Shown one piece after another: positions 23,587-32,908 of a stretch of DNA of 40,604 nt; position 1 is the stretch's first letter, and every line of letters starts with the position of its first letter. The stretch lies in assembly GCA_964448935.1 (NCBI GenBank), contig CAYVBE010000016.1:1-40604 (forward strand), given 5' to 3'. A model generated the notes under the pieces. That model ran no database searches, was not told the DNA's origin, and worked only from the letters and a program-made list of their open reading frames with translations. Made by a program: the position numbers and the translations under genes. The DNA comes from CAYVBE01 sp964448935 (lineage in GTDB: Bacteria > Planctomycetota > Brocadiia > SM23-32).

Positions 23587-26553
23587 TCACACGAACCGGC
23601 CCAGGTTCACGGTCTTGCATTGTAGCATCAGGGGAATCGTATCCAAAACTGCCTGCGCCATATGGGTAACCAGATCCGCCAGGGGCCGCCCGGACAGCGA
23701 GTTTGACATCTTCTGGAACCAGGAGATGCCGCCGGGATGCCCCTGCTGCACCTGCGCCCGCGCGCAGACCAGTTGCACCGAGTAAGGCACGTCCTGATCG
23801 CGCACGCTGGAGTAGACCAGCACGGCGGTCCAGACCCGAGCCAGGGCCAGATAGCCGGCACTGAGGTAACGCTTCTCGGCGTCGCCCTCCCTGAGCAGGT
23901 TCTTCAGCCTGTCCGCCGCCTCTGTTTCGTTGGCCATGGCCCGCAGGGCCAGCGCGGCACACGTTGCCTCGCAGGACCCGTCGGCTTCGGCGACCTCCAC
24001 GTCGCTCAGCGACCCGCCCGCGCCCCGAACGGCCAGCGCCAGGCAGAGCCCGGCCAGTTCCGTGGCGCCGCCGTCCCGCAGTCGGCCCCTCAGCAGCGTC
24101 ATGACCCGCTCCTCGTGCGCGGCGATCATCAGCGCCCTCGTCAGACGACCGCGTTCCGCAATGGACCCCGACTCCAGTGCCCCTTCCACGGCGGTCACGC
24201 CTTCGGCCCTGCTGGCTTTCAGCAATTCCAGAGCGGCCTCCCCCACGGGAGCGCAATACTCGCCCTCCTCCGCGTGCCGACCGCACAGGTCGGCCATCCG
24301 GTCGGAGTCCGCCTCCGGCCGGTCCAGCCGCGCCGCTGCGGCCAGCGCCGTCAGTTGCACCCACTCGTCGCCATCATTCACTGTCTCTGCCAGGGACGGG
24401 ACGGCGGTGTCCTGCGCGAAAGCTGCTACGGCCGCCTCGGCCTCCATCCAGGCCCTCATCCGCACCCGGCGCAAGCGCCGCCGCCAGGGGGTGTCATCTT
24501 CCCACGGCAGAGACAGTTCGGAGGCGAGCTCGGAGGCCCAGCGGGGCAGTTCGTCCTCGAATCCCTCCTGGCCCACCGCGGCCAGGGCGCGCGCCGCATA
24601 GCCGAAGCAGTCCAGCGTGCTTCCCAGGTCGTGGGCCAGCATCTGGATCAGGGCGGAGGCCACGTCGGCGTCCAGCGCCTCGCCGCCGGAGGCCGCGCCG
24701 CGCAGCCCTTCCGTCTGCTCCTCCGAGAGGTCACACCGGTCCGCCCACCGCACGAGGGTCTCTCCATCCGGCGCGGCGGCAAACCGATAGGCACCGGCTT
24801 CCGAATCCCATTCCAGGCAGGATGCATCCTGCAGCAGCTCCGGCCACTCCTCCAGCAGGTCCGCCGCGCTGTCGCCGATCAGAGACGGATACTCGACCTC
24901 CTCGATCGTGTCGGCGGCGTGTTCCGCATCCTCCTGCAGCAGCACCGAGGTGCCGGGATCCTCAATCAGCCGCACCAGCTCCTCCAGCGTGCGTCGCACG
25001 GGCAGCAGGCTGACCCGCCGCGCGCACTCCCGCACGGCCTCACAGGCGTGCTGCTGAACGACCGGGTCGGGGTCGCCCAGCGCCTCCAGGAAGTGGCTGT
25101 AGAGCGTGACGCCGACGGTCCGCTCGCTGGTGAAGCTCAGCGACTGCCGCACGCGCCCCGCCCTGCTCGGCCCGCCGGGGTTGCCTATCAGCGTCTCCGC
25201 CGCGCTGCGCCGGACGTATGGGTCGCGGTGGTTGTGCATGACCTCGACCAGAAAAGCAGCGTCGTGGGTGTAGGCGAACGTGTCCGCCGCCCGGCTGCGC
25301 ACGGACGAGGAGGGATCGTCCAGCGCCCTCTGCATGGACTCGGAGTCCCCGATGTCCACCAGGGACGAAAGCTCGTTCAGCGCGTGGACCTTCTCCGAAC
25401 TCGCCCCCTCAGCCAGGACCTTCTCCAGCATGGCGGTGATGTCGGACGCGGCGGCCGCGCCATCCCCGGCCACGGTGGCCCGCGTCTCCTGCCCGATGTT
25501 TCCGGCCTCCCACACGGTGCGTGCCCGCTCGCCGCCGGTCTGGCGGTCCATCTCTCCGGCCAGCCAGTCCAGCCGCCCCTCCCCCATCTTGCGCAGCATC
25601 TCACCGGCCCGGCGGGACACCTCGAAATCATCGTCCTCGGCCGCCTCCCGTAACACGTCCAGCACCTCGGACGGCTCGTAGGCGCTCAGCATCAGCGCCG
25701 CGTGACGCCGCACCTCGGCCTGCGGATGATCCAGCGCCCGGCGGACGTGCTCCAGAAACGCGCTCGAGGCGCTCCCCAGGGAGGCAGCCAGCATGTCCAG
25801 CACGGAGGATGCGACGCGGTAGCTGTCGTCGTCGAGGCGTCCGGCCATAACCTCCAGGGCGGCATCGGTGCCCAGAGCAGCCAGGGACAGCACCGTCTCC
25901 TGGCGCACCTCGTCGTCCGGGTCCTCGCAGAAGCGGTCCAGGGTGGGCAGCACCTCATCCGTGTCCATAAAGGCCAGAGACTGCGCCATCTGGCGGCGGA
26001 CCTGGATGTCCTCGTTCTCCACCATGGCCAGCGCCAGGGGGCTGTCCGGCCGGCCCAGTTCCTCCCGGATACGCTCCCGTAGCGCGTGGGAGGGGGTGCC
26101 GATGATGATGCCGAGGGTTCCGGTGGCGCTGCGGCGCACTATGTCGGCATCGTCCAGCAGCGCCTCGGCCAGCACGGGCACGAGCTGCGGCTGCGAGAAG
26201 CTCTCCAGCGCCTCCACCGCGCGGCGGCGGATGTCGGAGTCCTCGTCGCGGGCGCACTCCCGGAGCAGCTCGACGCCGGCGTCGGACTCGCTCAGGTCGG
26301 GGATAAGCTCGGCGGCGATGCGCGCCACGCGCTCCTCGCCGCTCTCCAGAGCGGCGCGGAGGATGGCGGCGGTCACATCCTCGGCCTCGCTGGTAGCGCC
26401 CTCGACGATGGCCTGGCGCACGCGGGGCTCCTCGGCGGCCCGCAGCGCCTCCGAAGCCGCCTTCTGCAGGTCGTCGGCTCCCTCCACGCCGTCAATGGCC
26501 TCGCGTGCGAGGGCCCGTATCTCCTGCTCTCCCAGTTGCCTGCGCCGTGCCAT
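23587..26553 (-). CDS. Large HEAT-repeat protein (988 aa)
   Basis: The whole protein is built of paired helices with the HEAT/PBS-lyase pattern, such as DSDIRRRAVEALES, DPDDEVRQETVLSLAALG and DPYVRRSAAETLIGNPGG. The repeats are clearest in the first 500 residues and become degenerate after that. There is no signal peptide or membrane span, so it should be cytosolic and act as a scaffold or adaptor. No enzymatic motif is visible. A G-rich AAGGGGG lies about 12 bases before the ATG. It follows floA by 33 bases in the NfeD-FloA operon, which makes a role in membrane microdomain assembly a reasonable guess. Confidence 0.85.
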   Translation of the reverse strand: MARRRQLGEQEIRALAREAIDGVEGADDLQKAASEALRAAEEPRVRQAIVEGATSEAEDVTAAILRAALESGEERVARIAAELIPDLSESDAGVELLRECARDEDSDIRRRAVEALESFSQPQLVPVLAEALLDDADIVRRSATGTLGIIIGTPSHALRERIREELGRPDSPLALAMVENEDIQVRRQMAQSLAFMDTDEVLPTLDRFCEDPDDEVRQETVLSLAALGTDAALEVMAGRLDDDSYRVASSVLDMLAASLGSASSAFLEHVRRALDHPQAEVRRHAALMLSAYEPSEVLDVLREAAEDDDFEVSRRAGEMLRKMGEGRLDWLAGEMDRQTGGERARTVWEAGNIGQETRATVAGDGAAAASDITAMLEKVLAEGASSEKVHALNELSSLVDIGDSESMQRALDDPSSSVRSRAADTFAYTHDAAFLVEVMHNHRDPYVRRSAAETLIGNPGGPSRAGRVRQSLSFTSERTVGVTLYSHFLEALGDPDPVVQQHACEAVRECARRVSLLPVRRTLEELVRLIEDPGTSVLLQEDAEHAADTIEEVEYPSLIGDSAADLLEEWPELLQDASCLEWDSEAGAYRFAAAPDGETLVRWADRCDLSEEQTEGLRGAASGGEALDADVASALIQMLAHDLGSTLDCFGYAARALAAVGQEGFEDELPRWASELASELSLPWEDDTPWRRRLRRVRMRAWMEAEAAVAAFAQDTAVPSLAETVNDGDEWVQLTALAAAARLDRPEADSDRMADLCGRHAEEGEYCAPVGEAALELLKASRAEGVTAVEGALESGSIAERGRLTRALMIAAHEERVMTLLRGRLRDGGATELAGLCLALAVRGAGGSLSDVEVAEADGSCEATCAALALRAMANETEAADRLKNLLREGDAEKRYLSAGYLALARVWTAVLVYSSVRDQDVPYSVQLVCARAQVQQGHPGGISWFQKMSNSLSGRPLADLVTHMAQAVLDTIPLMLQCKTVNLGRFV

Positions 26554-26586
26554 GGTGCGATCGGCCCCCTTGCCTGCGGCGTGCCC

Positions 26587-27618
26587 TTATTGCTCGGGTT
26601 TGGGCTCCTGGCCCTCGCCACCGATGGAACGCCGCATGTTGGTGTCCGCCTGGATGTTCTTCATGGAGTAGTAGTCCATGATGCCCAGGTTGCCCTCGTG
26701 GAATGCCTCTGCGATGGCCTTGGGCACCTCGGCCTCGGCCAATACGACCTTGGCGCGGTTCTCGGCCACGAGCGCCGACATCTCCTGCTCGCGCGCCACG
26801 GCCATCGCGCGGCGCCTCTCGGCCAGGGCCTGGGCCACACGCTTGTCGGCCTCGGCCTGATCGCCCTGCAGCTTGGCGCCGATGTTCTCGCCCACGTCCA
26901 CGTCCGCGATGTCAATCGAGACGATCTCGAAGGCGGTTCCGGCGTCGAGACCCTTCTCCAGCACGCGCCGGGAGATGATGTCCGGGTTCTCCAGCACCAC
27001 CTTGTAGGTCTCGGACGAACCGATGGTCGTCACTATGCCCTCGCCCACGCGCGCGATGATGGTCTCCTCGGTGGCTCCGCCGACCAGCCGCTCCAGGTTA
27101 GCGCGCACCGTCACGCGGGCCTTGGCCTGGAGCTGGATGCCGTCCTTGGCCACCGCCGCCACCGTCTCGCGCCCCTTGGTGGGGTCCGGACAGTCTATGA
27201 CTTTGGGGTTCACGCTGGTGCGCACGGCCTCCAGCACGTCACGCCCCGCCAGGTCAATGGCGCACGCCTGATTGAACGTCAGCGGTATCCGCGCCTTGCT
27301 GGCCGCGATCAGCGCACGGATGACGTTCAGCACGTTGCCGCCCGCCAGGTAGTGGGTTTCCAGCGCCACGGTCTCCACCGGAAGGCCGGCTTTCATGCCC
27401 ATGATCCGGCTGTCCACGATCACCGAGGGCCGCACCCCGCGCAGCCGCATGCCCACGATCTCCAGAATGCCCACGTGGGCCCCGGCCAGCAGGGCCTTGA
27501 TGTAGAGGAATCCGTAACTGAAGAAGAACAGCAGGAAACCCAGGAACAGAACGACCAGCACCAGTATGACCGCGATCCAGACCGGCTCCATCCCCTGTTG
27601 CGCCAGCAAGCCAAACAT
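26587..27618 (-). CDS. floA: Flotillin-like protein FloA
   Basis: FloA is the bacterial flotillin of the YqfA type, which organises functional membrane microdomains. The 343-aa protein has a hydrophobic hairpin at about residues 10-38 (VWIAVILVLVVLFLGFLLFF). The SPFH-like region follows with GLPVETVALETHYLAGGNV, QLQAKARVTVRANLERLVGG and IIARVGEGIVTTIGSS, and then a heptad-rich AEADKRVAQALAERRRAMAV segment and MDYYSMKNIQADTNMR near the end, all diagnostic for FloA. I chose the ATG at 27618 because GGAGGAG is about nine bases upstream; a GTG at 27645 is possible. It follows short nfeD by 57 bases, the usual partner. Confidence 0.93.
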   Translation of the reverse strand: MFGLLAQQGMEPVWIAVILVLVVLFLGFLLFFFSYGFLYIKALLAGAHVGILEIVGMRLRGVRPSVIVDSRIMGMKAGLPVETVALETHYLAGGNVLNVIRALIAASKARIPLTFNQACAIDLAGRDVLEAVRTSVNPKVIDCPDPTKGRETVAAVAKDGIQLQAKARVTVRANLERLVGGATEETIIARVGEGIVTTIGSSETYKVVLENPDIISRRVLEKGLDAGTAFEIVSIDIADVDVGENIGAKLQGDQAEADKRVAQALAERRRAMAVAREQEMSALVAENRAKVVLAEAEVPKAIAEAFHEGNLGIMDYYSMKNIQADTNMRRSIGGEGQEPKPEQ

Positions 27619-27675
27619 AATCCCCGCTCCTCCGCTTGGGTTCACGTCGCGTTCCGTTTTCGCCGCCCACGGCGA

Positions 27676-28137
27676 TTACAGACTCGTCACCACAACTCGA
27701 TTGCCGGAGACCTCGACGACCTTGATCGGGGTCCCCTTCTCGATCAACTCTCCCCGCGAGACCACATCATACCGCCGCTCGTCCAGCCGTGCAATGCCGG
27801 TCGGCCTCAGATGGGTGACCGCCACGCCCTCCATGCCGACCAGTTCCTCGTTGACGGTGGTGGAGGGGCTGAAGTCGCGTTCCTCCCCCTTCATGGCGAA
27901 CAGCCGCCCGACCACGTTCTTCCACAGCATGAAGAAAACCGGCAGCAGCGCCAGCGTGCAGCCGATCAGCACCAGGGCCGTGACCTGATGCCCCGTGGCA
28001 AGCGCATATATCACGCTGCCCAGCACCGCCAGGAACCCGATGGTGCCGATCACCGCGCCGGGTATGAACATCTCGACCACCATTGCCACCAGGCCGCATA
28101 CGTAGATGCCGATGATTAAGGTCAACTGGCCGTCCAC
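27676..28137 (-). CDS. nfeD: NfeD-family membrane protein, short form
   Basis: This 153-aa protein has the NfeD short-form layout: four hydrophobic segments in residues 5-75 (with EMFIPGAVIGTIG) and then a cytosolic OB-fold domain at about 90-153 that includes LVGMEGVAVTHLRPTGIA and IKVVEVSGNRVVV. Members act with flotillins at membrane microdomains. It starts with GTG; GGAGG nine bases upstream supports it. It lies between the protease-type NfeD and floA. Confidence 0.9.
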   Translation of the reverse strand: MDGQLTLIIGIYVCGLVAMVVEMFIPGAVIGTIGFLAVLGSVIYALATGHQVTALVLIGCTLALLPVFFMLWKNVVGRLFAMKGEERDFSPSTTVNEELVGMEGVAVTHLRPTGIARLDERRYDVVSRGELIEKGTPIKVVEVSGNRVVVTSL

Positions 28138-28163
28138 GGTCTCTGGCCTCCGCCCGCAAAAGC

Positions 28164-29648
28164 CTATGTGGGTCGGTAAGGAGTCACCACGATCCGGTTG
28201 CCGTGTATCTCCTGCACCTGGACCTCCTGGTCCCTGTCCACGTAATCCCCCACCGTCACCACGTCGAATGGCTCGCCGTGGAACTCCGCCCGCCCCGCCG
28301 GCCGGAGCGGCGTCAGGGCGCGTCCCACCTCACCCACCATGCCGGACAGCTCCGGCGACCGCGTCTCCAGCGCCTCGCTGGCGGTCGCGCGCGACAGGTC
28401 CGCCCGGTGCACGATGCGCCCGAACAGCGGCATAGAGGGCAGCATCCTGACCAGTATGGCAATACCCACGGCGGACACCATCAGAGCCCCCAGCGTCTTC
28501 AGCACACTGAACTGGAAGGCCCGGAACTCCAGCGGCGTGTGCGGTATGGTAAACTGCTGGAACGCCAGCACCAGGCTGATGATCAGCAGTGCAATGCCGG
28601 AAATGCCCGCCACCCCGAACCCCGGGATCACGAAGACCTCCAGCAACAGCAGCACCACGCCCGCCAGAAACAGCAGGACCTCCAGCATGTGGGCATAGTT
28701 CAGCGACCACTTGATGAAGAAAAAGGCCACGAAGCAGCCGATGGCCAGTATGCCGGGCAGCCCGAATCCGGGATGGCTTATCTCCATCCACAGCAGGATG
28801 AAGCCGCCCACGATCAGCAGGGGGCTGAACATGTCCAGAACGCTCAGCAGCCGCTCGGAGGCGGTCAAATAGAGCCGCTGCACGTTCTTCGGCTCCAACT
28901 CCAGCGTGTCGTAGAGTTCTGCCGGACTGCGGACCGCCTTGCGGGCAAAACCGTAGTCCACCGCCTCCTCGGCGTGCATGGCCAGCAGCTGGCCGGCCGG
29001 CACGATGAGCTCCTTCTCCTGGATGGCAGCCCGTTCCTCGGCGGTCCAGTCGTGGAGCTGGTTTCCGGTCAGATACTGCCACGCGGGGTCGTCGTGCGTC
29101 TTCAGCCGGTACGCCTCGATTTCCGGCGTGACCATGGCCTTCACCAGGGCCTCCGGATAGCCGCGGGCCCGGGCGTAGTTCAACATGGTGGTGCGGATGG
29201 GGGCCTGGATTTTCTCGCCCATCATCTCTCCCCCGGCGCTCACCGGGGCCACGTCCCCCATCTTGCCCGTGGCGGCGTCTATGTACATCTCGTCGCACGC
29301 CAGGGCCACCATGGTGCCGCCGCTGTATGCCTGGTCGTTGATGTAGGCGATGACGCGCACGTCGTCCATGCGAAAGATAAAATCGCCCAATTCGATACAC
29401 GCACCGACCTCGCCCCCCGGCGTGTCAAGCTCCAGTATGACGGTCCCCACTCCGTCCTCACGCGCCTTCTCCAGGCGTCGCTCGACGGCCTTTGCGGAGG
29501 CCCCGCTGATCGGCCCGGCCAGGCGCACCAGGTAGGCTTCCGGCTGCGGCCGGGCCGCCGCAGCGGAATGGAGCAGAAAGAGCAACGCCGCCGCGAAGAG
29601 CGGGCTCTTTGCCCATCGGCCGATGTGAACGGAACGCCTGCCAGGCAC
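28164..29648 (-). CDS. nfeD: NfeD-family membrane serine protease (ClpP-like domain, long form)
   Basis: The long NfeD form joins an extracytoplasmic ClpP-class protease to membrane spans and an OB-fold domain. In this 494-aa protein a signal peptide covers about 14-32. The ClpP-like domain follows, with LELDTPGGEV near 72-81 and the nucleophile S109 in QAYSGGTM; K146 in GEKIQ is a reasonable candidate for the general base by spacing. About 265-400 hold five or six hydrophobic segments, and the C-terminal 65 residues form the OB-fold (VGRALTPLRPAGRAEF, VQVQEIHGNRIVV). The GTG start is decided by GGGAGGT seven bases upstream. It is the first gene of the long minus-strand group, with a promoter at 29681-29709. 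Known relatives cleave stomatin/flotillin partners, so FloA downstream is a likely partner. Confidence 0.92.
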   Translation of the reverse strand: MPGRRSVHIGRWAKSPLFAAALLFLLHSAAAARPQPEAYLVRLAGPISGASAKAVERRLEKAREDGVGTVILELDTPGGEVGACIELGDFIFRMDDVRVIAYINDQAYSGGTMVALACDEMYIDAATGKMGDVAPVSAGGEMMGEKIQAPIRTTMLNYARARGYPEALVKAMVTPEIEAYRLKTHDDPAWQYLTGNQLHDWTAEERAAIQEKELIVPAGQLLAMHAEEAVDYGFARKAVRSPAELYDTLELEPKNVQRLYLTASERLLSVLDMFSPLLIVGGFILLWMEISHPGFGLPGILAIGCFVAFFFIKWSLNYAHMLEVLLFLAGVVLLLLEVFVIPGFGVAGISGIALLIISLVLAFQQFTIPHTPLEFRAFQFSVLKTLGALMVSAVGIAILVRMLPSMPLFGRIVHRADLSRATASEALETRSPELSGMVGEVGRALTPLRPAGRAEFHGEPFDVVTVGDYVDRDQEVQVQEIHGNRIVVTPYRPT

Positions 29649-29680
29649 GGTGCGACCTCCCAAAAAGCAGTGTCACCGTG

Positions 29681-29709
29681 ATTATACGGAGAGCAGCGCG
29701 GCATGGCAA
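29681..29709 (-). promoter_or_regulatory. Strong promoter for the NfeD-FloA-HEAT group
   Basis: On the minus strand TTGCCA (plus 29704-29709) and a perfect TATAAT (29681-29686) are 17 bases apart. A transcript would begin near 29674, about 26 bases before the GTG start of nfeD. Confidence 0.75.
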
Positions 29710-29720
29710 GAAGGCTGTGC

Positions 29721-29734
29721 CGCCCGACCGGGCG
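29721..29734 (-). terminator. Possible hairpin after serA
   Basis: CGCCC (29721-29725) pairs with GGGCG (29730-29734) around a four-base loop, directly after the serA stop codon and before the nfeD promoter. There is no T-tract, so the stem is only a candidate. Confidence 0.3.
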
Positions 29735-31321
29735 TCAGAGGGACGCCTGCCCCAGTTCCACCACCACGTCCAGGGCGCGGATATCTTGCAACGTCGCCTC
29801 GTCCGCTCGGGAGTCCAGGTTCAGGGCCAGCAGCGCGTCTCCGCCCTTCTCGCGGCGGCCGAAGCCCATGCGGGCCACGTTGACGCCCGCCTCGCCCAGA
29901 ATGGCGCCTACCCGCCCGATCAGCCCCGGCACATCCCGCCCCAGGACCACCAGAAGGTCGCCCTCCGGGATAACCTCGACGTAGAACTCTCCGATGCTCA
30001 CCACCCGCGGCAGGGAGTGCCCGAAGACCGTGCCCGCCACCGCCATCTCGCGCCGCTCCGTCGTCAGCTTGATCTCGATCAGGTCGGTGAAGCCCGTCTC
30101 GCGCCCGACCGTGGAGCTGCTGGTGACGCGAATGCCGCGTTCCTCGGCCAGATGGGGGGCGCTGACGATGTTCGCCACGTCGCCCACCATGTGCCGAAGC
30201 ACCCCCATCAGCCCGTAGTTCACGATGGGCTGCATGCTGTGCTCGGCCACGTCGCCTTCGCAGGAAATTGCCACGGACTCAGGTCGGCCGTCGTTGAGTT
30301 GCGCCACGATCTTGCCCAGGCTGGCCGCCAGGTCGCAGTAGGGCTGGAGCACCTTCATCTCCTCCGGCGGCACGGGCGTGACGTTCAGCGCATTGCGGTA
30401 CTGCTGGTAGAGCAGCGCATCCACCATCTGCTCCGCAGCTTCCGTGGCAACCGCTATCTGGGCCTCTTCCGTGGACGCTCCCAGGTGGGGTGTGGCCAGT
30501 ATGTTGTCGCTCTGCGCAAACTCGTAGCTCTCGGGCGGCTCCTGCGTGTATACGTCGAACGTCGCCCCGCCCAGCCGGCCCTCCCGAACGGCCTCCACGA
30601 CGGCATCATGGTCCACCACCGAACCCCTGGCGCAGTTGATTATCCGGGCCTGCGGCTGCATCTCGGCGATCTCCTCGGGCCCGATCATGCCCTTCGTCTG
30701 GTCGTTCTCGGGCACATGGACCGTCAGGTAATCGCAGCGCCCGAGCACCTCCGCCAGGTCGTCCACGAGTTCTACGCCCAGACGGCGCGCGGTTTCGCTG
30801 CTCAGGTACGGATCGTGGGCGAGCACGTTCATCTCGAACGCGAAGGCGCGTCTGGCCATGGCCTGGCCGATGCGCCCCAGCCCGATGATGCCCAGCGTGC
30901 TGCCGGCGAGCTGTGAGCCCAGGAACTGCTTTTTTGCCCAGCGCTCCTCGCGCATCGAGATATAGGCCGGGCCGATGTTGCGGGCGAGAGCCAGCATCAG
31001 CGCAAAGGCGTGCTCCGCAGTGCTCAGGGTGTTCGCGCCGGGCGTGTTCATCACCACCGCGCCTTTGCGCGAGGCGGCGGGGATGTCAATGTTGTTCACC
31101 CCGACGCCGGCCCGGCAGATGGCCTCCAGTGCGTCCGCCTGTTCGATAACTTCCTCGGTCAGCTTCGCGCCCGAACGGCAGATGATGCCGCTCTTGCCCC
31201 GCACGGCTTCCTTCAACTCCTCGTTGGAAAGCCCGGGACGCTCCACCACCTCCAGGTCGGCGTTGCGCAGGATTTCCGTGCAGGCATCGGGAAGAACATC
31301 GGCTATGAGCACCGTTTTCAT
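29735..31321 (-). CDS. serA: D-3-phosphoglycerate dehydrogenase SerA (long, ACT-domain form)
   Basis: SerA oxidises 3-phosphoglycerate with NAD to start serine synthesis. The 528-aa protein contains the NAD-binding GLGRIG at 147-152 and the catalytic set R232 (NCARGSVVD), E261 (YTQEPPE) and H279 (ATPHLGAST). An intervening domain (about 315-450) and a C-terminal ACT domain (about 455-528, VVLGRDVPGLIGRVGAI) follow, the layout of the long form known from mycobacteria, in which serine binds and inhibits. GGAG lies seven bases before the ATG. It has a near-perfect promoter at 31363-31391 and lies 97 bases beyond the mutase gene's stop. Confidence 0.95.
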   Translation of the reverse strand: MKTVLIADVLPDACTEILRNADLEVVERPGLSNEELKEAVRGKSGIICRSGAKLTEEVIEQADALEAICRAGVGVNNIDIPAASRKGAVVMNTPGANTLSTAEHAFALMLALARNIGPAYISMREERWAKKQFLGSQLAGSTLGIIGLGRIGQAMARRAFAFEMNVLAHDPYLSSETARRLGVELVDDLAEVLGRCDYLTVHVPENDQTKGMIGPEEIAEMQPQARIINCARGSVVDHDAVVEAVREGRLGGATFDVYTQEPPESYEFAQSDNILATPHLGASTEEAQIAVATEAAEQMVDALLYQQYRNALNVTPVPPEEMKVLQPYCDLAASLGKIVAQLNDGRPESVAISCEGDVAEHSMQPIVNYGLMGVLRHMVGDVANIVSAPHLAEERGIRVTSSSTVGRETGFTDLIEIKLTTERREMAVAGTVFGHSLPRVVSIGEFYVEVIPEGDLLVVLGRDVPGLIGRVGAILGEAGVNVARMGFGRREKGGDALLALNLDSRADEATLQDIRALDVVVELGQASL

Positions 31322-31329
31322 GGGTTTCT

Positions 31330-31391
31330 CCGGCGAAAAATGTGTCGCATTGAAAGCGCCGGATTATAGGCGAGTGTGAGAGAACTTTCAA
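31330..31391 (-). promoter_or_regulatory. serA promoter with a leader hairpin
   Basis: On the minus strand TTGAAA (plus 31386-31391) and a perfect TATAAT (31363-31368) are 17 bases apart. Directly after the -10 an inverted repeat CCGGCG (31357-31362) with CGCCGG (31330-31335) brackets the expected start of transcription. Its second arm overlaps the serA ribosome site, so it could act as an operator or hide the site. Confidence 0.7.
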
Positions 31392-31418
31392 AGCGCGGCC
31401 CCGCCTCCGGTCTTCTCC

Positions 31419-32855
31419 TCAGGCCCCTTTCGCACGCTCGAACAGCCGCAGCAGCCACTGCGTGCGCCCCTCCACCGTGTCCCGGTCGGTACACTCCACC
31501 ACCACGCGGGCGATGGGCTCAGTGCCGGAGGGCCTCACGCAGAACCACCAGTCGGGATAGTCTATGCGCACACTGTCGGCGGTCTCGAAGTCGTCCGCGC
31601 TGCAGTTCCGCAGCACCTTGCCCTGGCGTTCGCAGGTGATCTCCAGCGGCTTCGACGCATCTTCCAGGACCTCACGGGCGACCCGGCGGCAGACCTCGAG
31701 GGCCACGTCCTGCCGGTCAAACTCCACGGAGGTGCCGCCCGGCGACCGATGCCATGCGTCCCGGAACTCGTCCACCAGTGCAGTCAGCCCGTCGCCGACC
31801 AGGTGCAGCAGATGGAGCGTTGTGATCATCGCGCTGTCGCAGCAGAAGAAGTCGCGATAGTAGTAGTGACCGGCGTGCTCGCCCGCGAAAGCCATGCGCG
31901 GTTCGCCGCGCAGGACGCGCTTGATCTTTGCATGGCCGACCGGCACGATCACGGGCTCCACGCCCTGCTTCCGGAAGAAGTCCCACACCTTGCGGCTGGT
32001 TGTCTGCCCCAGCCCGAAGACGCAGCCAGGGTCGCGCTCCAGCAGCCGCCGCGCGATGCAGGCGGACATCTCGCTGCCGTCCACCACGTGGCCGTCCTCC
32101 AGCACCACAACCGCGCGGTCGGCGTCCCCGTCGTAGCTGAATCCCAGCTTCGCCCCCCTCTCGCCCACGGTGCCAATCAACGGCTGCAGGTTCTCCATCC
32201 GCGTAGGGTCCGGATGATGCGCCGGGAAGCGGCCGTCCGGTTCGAAGTTGAGCCGGTGGGGTTCCAGCCCGAGCCGGTCGGTAATCTGCTCCCACAGGCA
32301 CCCGCCCATTCCGTTCCCGGCATCCACCACAAGCTCCGGTTTCCCCGGCTCGGGGCGGCCCACGAGGCCCAGCGCGAAGTCCATGTAATCCGTCGCCGGA
32401 GAGGACATCGCGGGCGGCGGCTCAGGCGCAGCGGGCAGGTGGGCCTCCATCTGCTTCATCAGTTCGCACGCATCCTTCAGCCCCGTGGCGCCCGTCACGG
32501 GCTCGCCGCCCTGCTTCACCACCTTGAACCCGTTGTAGTCGGGCGGGTTGTGGCTGGCGGTGATCATGACCCCGAGGTCGAACTCCGGGCCCGAACCCAT
32601 CACGTAATACAGCAATTCCGTCGGGCACTGCCCCAGGCCCTTCACGGTCGAACCGGCGTGTCGGAAACCGTCCGCTAAAACGGCATAGAGGGCGGGCGAA
32701 CTCAGCCGGGCATCGTGCGCGATCGCCACACTCTCCGCCCTCAGAACACGCGGCAGCGCTGCCCCCAGCAGCCAAGCAAACTCCTCGTCCACCTGGTCAG
32801 GGTAGATACCCCGGATGTCGTAGGACTTCACCGTGCTTTCGTCTATGGTTGCCAC
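31419..32855 (-). CDS. Phosphomannomutase/phosphoglucomutase
   Basis: This 478-aa alpha-D-phosphohexomutase moves a phosphate between C1 and C6 of mannose or glucose, feeding nucleotide-sugar and surface-polysaccharide synthesis. Motifs in order are the phosphoserine S101 in TASHNPP, the metal-binding DGDADR (242-247), the sugar-binding GEHAGH (325-330) and the phosphate-binding RPSGTEP near the C-terminus. The length fits the bacterial PMM/PGM (AlgC/ManB-like) group, and the sequence alone does not settle which hexose it prefers. It starts with GTG, with GGGGGAAG about six bases upstream. serA lies 97 bases downstream of its stop with a separate promoter. Confidence 0.92.
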   Translation of the reverse strand: MATIDESTVKSYDIRGIYPDQVDEEFAWLLGAALPRVLRAESVAIAHDARLSSPALYAVLADGFRHAGSTVKGLGQCPTELLYYVMGSGPEFDLGVMITASHNPPDYNGFKVVKQGGEPVTGATGLKDACELMKQMEAHLPAAPEPPPAMSSPATDYMDFALGLVGRPEPGKPELVVDAGNGMGGCLWEQITDRLGLEPHRLNFEPDGRFPAHHPDPTRMENLQPLIGTVGERGAKLGFSYDGDADRAVVVLEDGHVVDGSEMSACIARRLLERDPGCVFGLGQTTSRKVWDFFRKQGVEPVIVPVGHAKIKRVLRGEPRMAFAGEHAGHYYYRDFFCCDSAMITTLHLLHLVGDGLTALVDEFRDAWHRSPGGTSVEFDRQDVALEVCRRVAREVLEDASKPLEITCERQGKVLRNCSADDFETADSVRIDYPDWWFCVRPSGTEPIARVVVECTDRDTVEGRTQWLLRLFERAKGA

Positions 32856-32908
32856 GTTCGCTTCCCCCGCTTGCGCACAGAATTCCCCTGCAGGATATCT
32901 TGCGGAGC

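Noticed and set aside
23737..25653. 638-codon plus-strand frame opposite the HEAT protein
   Set aside because: The minus-strand HEAT repeats are regular and explain the region. The plus frame has no recognisable structure.
26086..29681. Plus-strand frames of 677 and 492 codons opposite floA and nfeD
   Set aside because: Both overlap genes with diagnostic motifs, and their translations are low-complexity antisense sequence.
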